Origin: Roridomyces roridus
Taxonomy: Eukaryota > Basidiomycota > Agaricomycetes > Agaricales > Mycenaceae
Length of the DNA: 64,000 nucleotides
Direction: 5' to 3'
Assembly (NCBI GenBank): GCA_029378245.1
Contig: JARKIF010000099.1
Span: 54,038-118,037 of the forward strand
Part shown: piece after piece, positions 60,936-64,000 of the stretch
Numbering within the stretch: the first letter of the stretch is position 1
Layout of the letters: each line of letters opens with the position of its first letter
Made by a program: the position numbers and the translations under genes
Notes under the pieces: generated by a model
The model's database searches: none
Seen by the model: only the letters and a program-made list of their open reading frames with translations
What the model was told of the DNA's origin: nothing

Positions 60936-62943
60936 GTCGCAAATTTCTTTTTCGGCAAATTAGCACTGACTCGGCCGGATCTGGGCTGATAAGGCGGCCA
61001 GCCTTACGGGAGGCTGATATCCTTGATAAATTCCGAATCAGCCGCTGATCAGACGACGGTCAGACGCTGATCAGGCTCGTCAGACCTGGTGAGGTCTGAG
61101 GGCCTTGTCAGGCATGGTAAGGGCTTATTGGGCCTGATTGGTAGAGCAAATTTCAAAGGGATAAAAGGAAAAAATCCTACTGCCTTCTCTCTTGCTGTTC
61201 ACAGTCTTCATTTCTCAACTACGTTACTGATCTCACTGTTGTGTTCAATGTTTTACTTACCACTTGACCGATTCGAACGAGCTACCTTACGGGAATCTGT
61301 TTAATTAAACTAAGAGCACTAACTACTGGACTACGCGCGCATTGTGACCCCGCCGCAACATGTTCCATACATGTTGCAACTCAACTTTTTTTCTGCGCCC
61401 TTCCACATCTCAGGCTAAACGGCATATTTCTGTCGCACTCTTCGTTGCTACATGGCTCACAGGGCTAACGTTAATCTGGAAGTGCCGCACAGAGACCTGT
61501 CCCAGGTCCCTCGGGATCATGAACCCTTTGATCCGGTGCAGTGCCACTTACGGCACTTGGCCGGCACGACCACCGACCCTCCCTAGCTTCCGTCCTGCGC
61601 TATCCCTCGGGTCCCAAGCCGCGATACGCCGTGTACATGCGCTTCCGCATCGTTCCCTGCTATCGCTGCTGCAGCTGGCCGAGGTCTAGACACTTCACGT
61701 GGCCGAGACGATCAGATTGGAAGGAGGACAAGGAGGGACCTATCTATGCGTCACTACAAGGTCCGTCGTTCCCGTCAAGCCCGTCAAGCTCCCCGCCATC
61801 CCTCTCTTGCGCCCCGCCGGTCCTCGCTGCCCCCGCTCCCGGTGTTTCCTCCGTCACTTTGACGCCCGGACTCCTCGTTCTCGTTCACTTCCTCGTCCTC
61901 CTCAATTCGCTCCCCCTGAAACAGCGATGCGACCGCCTGTTGAAGAGTTTTTGCCGAGGTCCCATCTCCCATGACGCCACCGAGACTCGTTTCTGTGTGC
62001 GGGAACAACTCCTCGTCCCACGGAAGATCTCGACGAGCCCGTTCGTCAAATAGAACATGAGAGCCCCGTGCTCGTCCCTCCATTCTGCGCCCGTTTGTTC
62101 GCATTTACCCTTCAATTGTGTGTCCGCAGAGAGGGCCCACAGAGTCTAGAGGTTCGTCAGCCGGGACAGCATCACATCAGTATTGACTCGTTGAACGATA
62201 GCAGCGTTGGCCACCTATCCCGGCGTGGTGTGGGTGATGTGATGAATGTCTTTCATCACCGGGCCCGACGTGGCGCTGGTCGCGCCCCCCCACCAAGGCA
62301 ATAGCTTTCTGCCGCCATACAGAATGGCGGCAACCTAGAATGAGGTGAGATCAGATTCCCAAGCAACAGAGCGTACAACTTACGTGCATAGGACTGCGTT
62401 CTTTTCAATTCTGACCAATCAGGCTTGGCTTTTGCCCGCCTCCGTGCGCTAGTGCGCTGCCGTCTGCCCTCACAATGCGTTGTGACCTTGCTGTCGTTCA
62501 AGAGATGAAACGCAGTAACTGGCGTCCGCGCACGTCGTGGGATGGCTCTTCTGTCTTCTCTCAAGAGGCTGACTTGTCTTCTCTCCTCATGGACTACGTT
62601 GTTCGGGGCACTTTGCTTGCCCCCGTTCGCCCGCACCTGTCATCTCGATCGCAGGCAAACCTTCATTTCCTGGTGGATGTAGTTGATGGAGATATGTTCC
62701 TGTGTTGCCTCAATGCCAACAAACATGTATGCTATTGAATAATGCATTAGATTAGGGACCCGACCCCAATTGTATGAATATTGCATGATTGGCCCTTATA
62801 GCCGTCTGACCACCATCTGACCCAACTCTGATTACCCCTTATTCTGCCTGACTGACCTGATATGCGATGGTCTGGCCAATGTCAGACATGTTCAGCGTCT
62901 GATATGACTGTAAGGGCTTATTCGGAGAAAATAAATTTGCGAC
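60936..62943. mobile_element. Non-autonomous TIR element, about 2.0 kb
   Basis: Starts GTCGCAAATTTCTTTT at 60936 and ends with the inverse of GTCGCAAATTTATTTT at 62943 (11 perfect terminal bases). Both ends hold clusters of TCAGAC words, including TCAGACGCTGA once at each end in opposite orientation, and GTAAGGGCTTATT occurs near both ends (about 61112 and 62910). I found no target duplication, so an old insertion or a mis-set end by a few bases is possible. No transposase is visible in the frames at 61360-62636. Confidence 0.5.
61262..61340 (-). other. tRNA-like sequence with A-box and B-box motifs
   Basis: On the reverse strand, GTAGTCCAGTAGTTAGTGC (A-box-like) is followed about 45 bp later by GTTCGAATCGG (B-box-like). 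The acceptor stem does not close, so this is not a working tRNA. It is probably a tRNA-derived remnant or the head of a SINE carried inside the 60936-62943 element. Confidence 0.4.
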
Positions 62944-63149
62944 AATTGAATCCGCGCCCGAGGCAAGTCTCTTCTTCCTGTCATGCCTTCTCGGGCTTCT
63001 AATTCTAACAGCTGCTCGGATTCAACAACTCCGTGGGCGCCAATTCGAGTAGAAAGTGAAGGACAAGGACGAGATTTCGATGCCGGGGGTCGTGGCCAGG
63101 TGAATTTTGAACCCAGATTGCTTCACTCCCTACACTGCATTCCGCAACC

Positions 63150-63652
63150 GTGTAGGCAGACCTATTTCTAGCTGTGCCGACATGTGCCTACCCCGCTAGG
63201 CACATCAATTTAGGCTGTGCCTAGGTGAGTACGTTGAAACTCTGCCTAGCTGTGCCTACCTTCTGCCTACGCTGTGCCTACATGACCCCGCTTTTCTGGT
63301 CTCACCGCCGTTCTCGTGCTCGCTACGACCTATTCACTAAGCTCCGGGCCGGAAAACTGTGTCGCCTGTTGGTTGCCATCATCACCCATAGCCGAGAGTC
63401 CAAAATAAATCCCATAAATCGCGCCGGTGGTGCCGATGAGCCTTAAACCCGCTGGCAGCGCCGAAATTGACAGCCGTGAGATTAGCTTGCTGTAAATTGA
63501 ATTCAACCGAACCCTGGATGCATTCGAGTGGTTGGCGGACCTCCAGTACAAGTTCACAAGCTCTTGAAGCCCCTCAGAGGCCAGATTACCGTGAAAAACA
63601 GGTAAGTTTGCCTACCTGTGCCTATCCCCATAGGCAAACCCTGTGCCTACAC
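63150..63652. mobile_element. Short element bounded by GTGTAGGCA inverted ends
   Basis: Begins GTGTAGGCAGA at 63150 and ends TGTGCCTACAC at 63652. At least nine copies of TGCCTA or its inverse TAGGCA cluster within about 120 bp of the two ends. No coding content was seen and no convincing target duplication was found. Confidence 0.5.
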
Positions 63653-63769
63653 CCCGGCGGAATGCAGTGCCTGTCACGAATTATTCTGGTATCAAGTGTA
63701 TTTTTGTGAATCGAAGGATAGCGACACTTTCTAGCGCAAAAGGCTCGTTCCCGCACCCGACATCTCAGT

Positions 63770-64000
63770 CATCATGTGGAGGCGGCATTGGGGGATACAC
63801 CGCAAGGGGATCGACCTAAAAACCGCGGGTCAGATATCCATAATCAAGAAAGAAAAACGGCACGACACACGGTCTCCGTAATGTTATGCAAACCACGAAT
63901 ATCAATTCTCACTCCATCCCTCTTCAACGCCCACAACGCATCCAAACCACCATCCTCTTTCTGAACGAGAGGCCGCCGAACAATGCTATCATGCGCTGCC
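63770..64000 (-). pseudogene. Gene 3' end, related to the 60640-60780 relic (runs off window)
   Basis: The reverse strand reads IVRRPLVQKEDGGLDALWAL and VRIDIRGLHNITETVC before stops appear. The part at 63778-63900 is similar at DNA level to 60640-60780, so the two are related 3' ends. The upstream residues differ from the GT90-like motif. The remainder lies right of the window, so whether the gene is intact cannot be judged. Confidence 0.35.

Overview
The window is nuclear DNA from a filamentous fungus, most likely an Agaricomycete (mushroom-forming basidiomycete). Genes are split by many introns of about 50 nt. The families fit that group: an A-T-TE NRPS-like enzyme, a macrofage-activating-glycoprotein-like secreted protein, a Plavaka transposase, a DUF6698-like protein, F-box, MYND and GATA-type proteins, and a transmembrane ankyrin protein. 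I cannot name the genus; a repeat-rich agaric such as a Mycena relative would fit. Only one RNA gene was found, an intron-containing tRNA-Phe(GAA).

Layout. 0-13 kb: two head-to-head copies of an NRPS-like (A-T-TE) gene form an inverted repeat around an aryl-alcohol-oxidase-like GMC oxidoreductase and a short-chain dehydrogenase, which may be a small metabolic cluster. 13-24 kb: tRNA-Phe, a small hypothetical gene, and an F-box gene that appears split in two by about 7.9 kb of DNA. That DNA carries a Plavaka transposase, a second ORF and a divergent DUF6698-like gene. 23.5-30.3 kb: a Kelch+MYND protein, a two-finger GATA factor and a GPI-anchored secreted glycoprotein. 30-42 kb: repeat-rich DNA around a transmembrane ankyrin gene whose last nine repeats are a tandem exon-plus-intron array. 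A 1.3 kb CACTA-like element with a 3-bp target duplication lies here, and a small secreted cysteine-rich protein closes the region. 42-46 kb: a MYND-finger gene interrupted by a 2.3 kb inverted-repeat element. 46.9-59.2 kb: mostly conserved genes, namely a coiled-coil zinc-finger protein, a POT peptide transporter, a cytochrome P450 and cofactor-independent phosphoglycerate mutase. 59-64 kb: a small alpha+beta-barrel-like protein, glycosyltransferase-like relics and two more non-autonomous elements.

Main discoveries. (1) Two elements at 1760-3981 and 43206-45512 share terminal inverted repeats beginning TATGGAAGGYCGGACA, and each is flanked by its own 6-bp target duplication (CAGAGC and GATTAT). 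Removing the second element plus one target copy rejoins the MYND reading frame, so it is a real insertion. No transposase is visible, and 6-bp duplications are unusual. (2) The Plavaka insertion looks like a multi-gene unit with a DUF6698-like partner transcribed head-to-head with the transposase. (3) The ankyrin array amplifies exon and intron together with an exact 148-bp period. Element ends, splice sites and families were read by eye; nothing was searched or computed.
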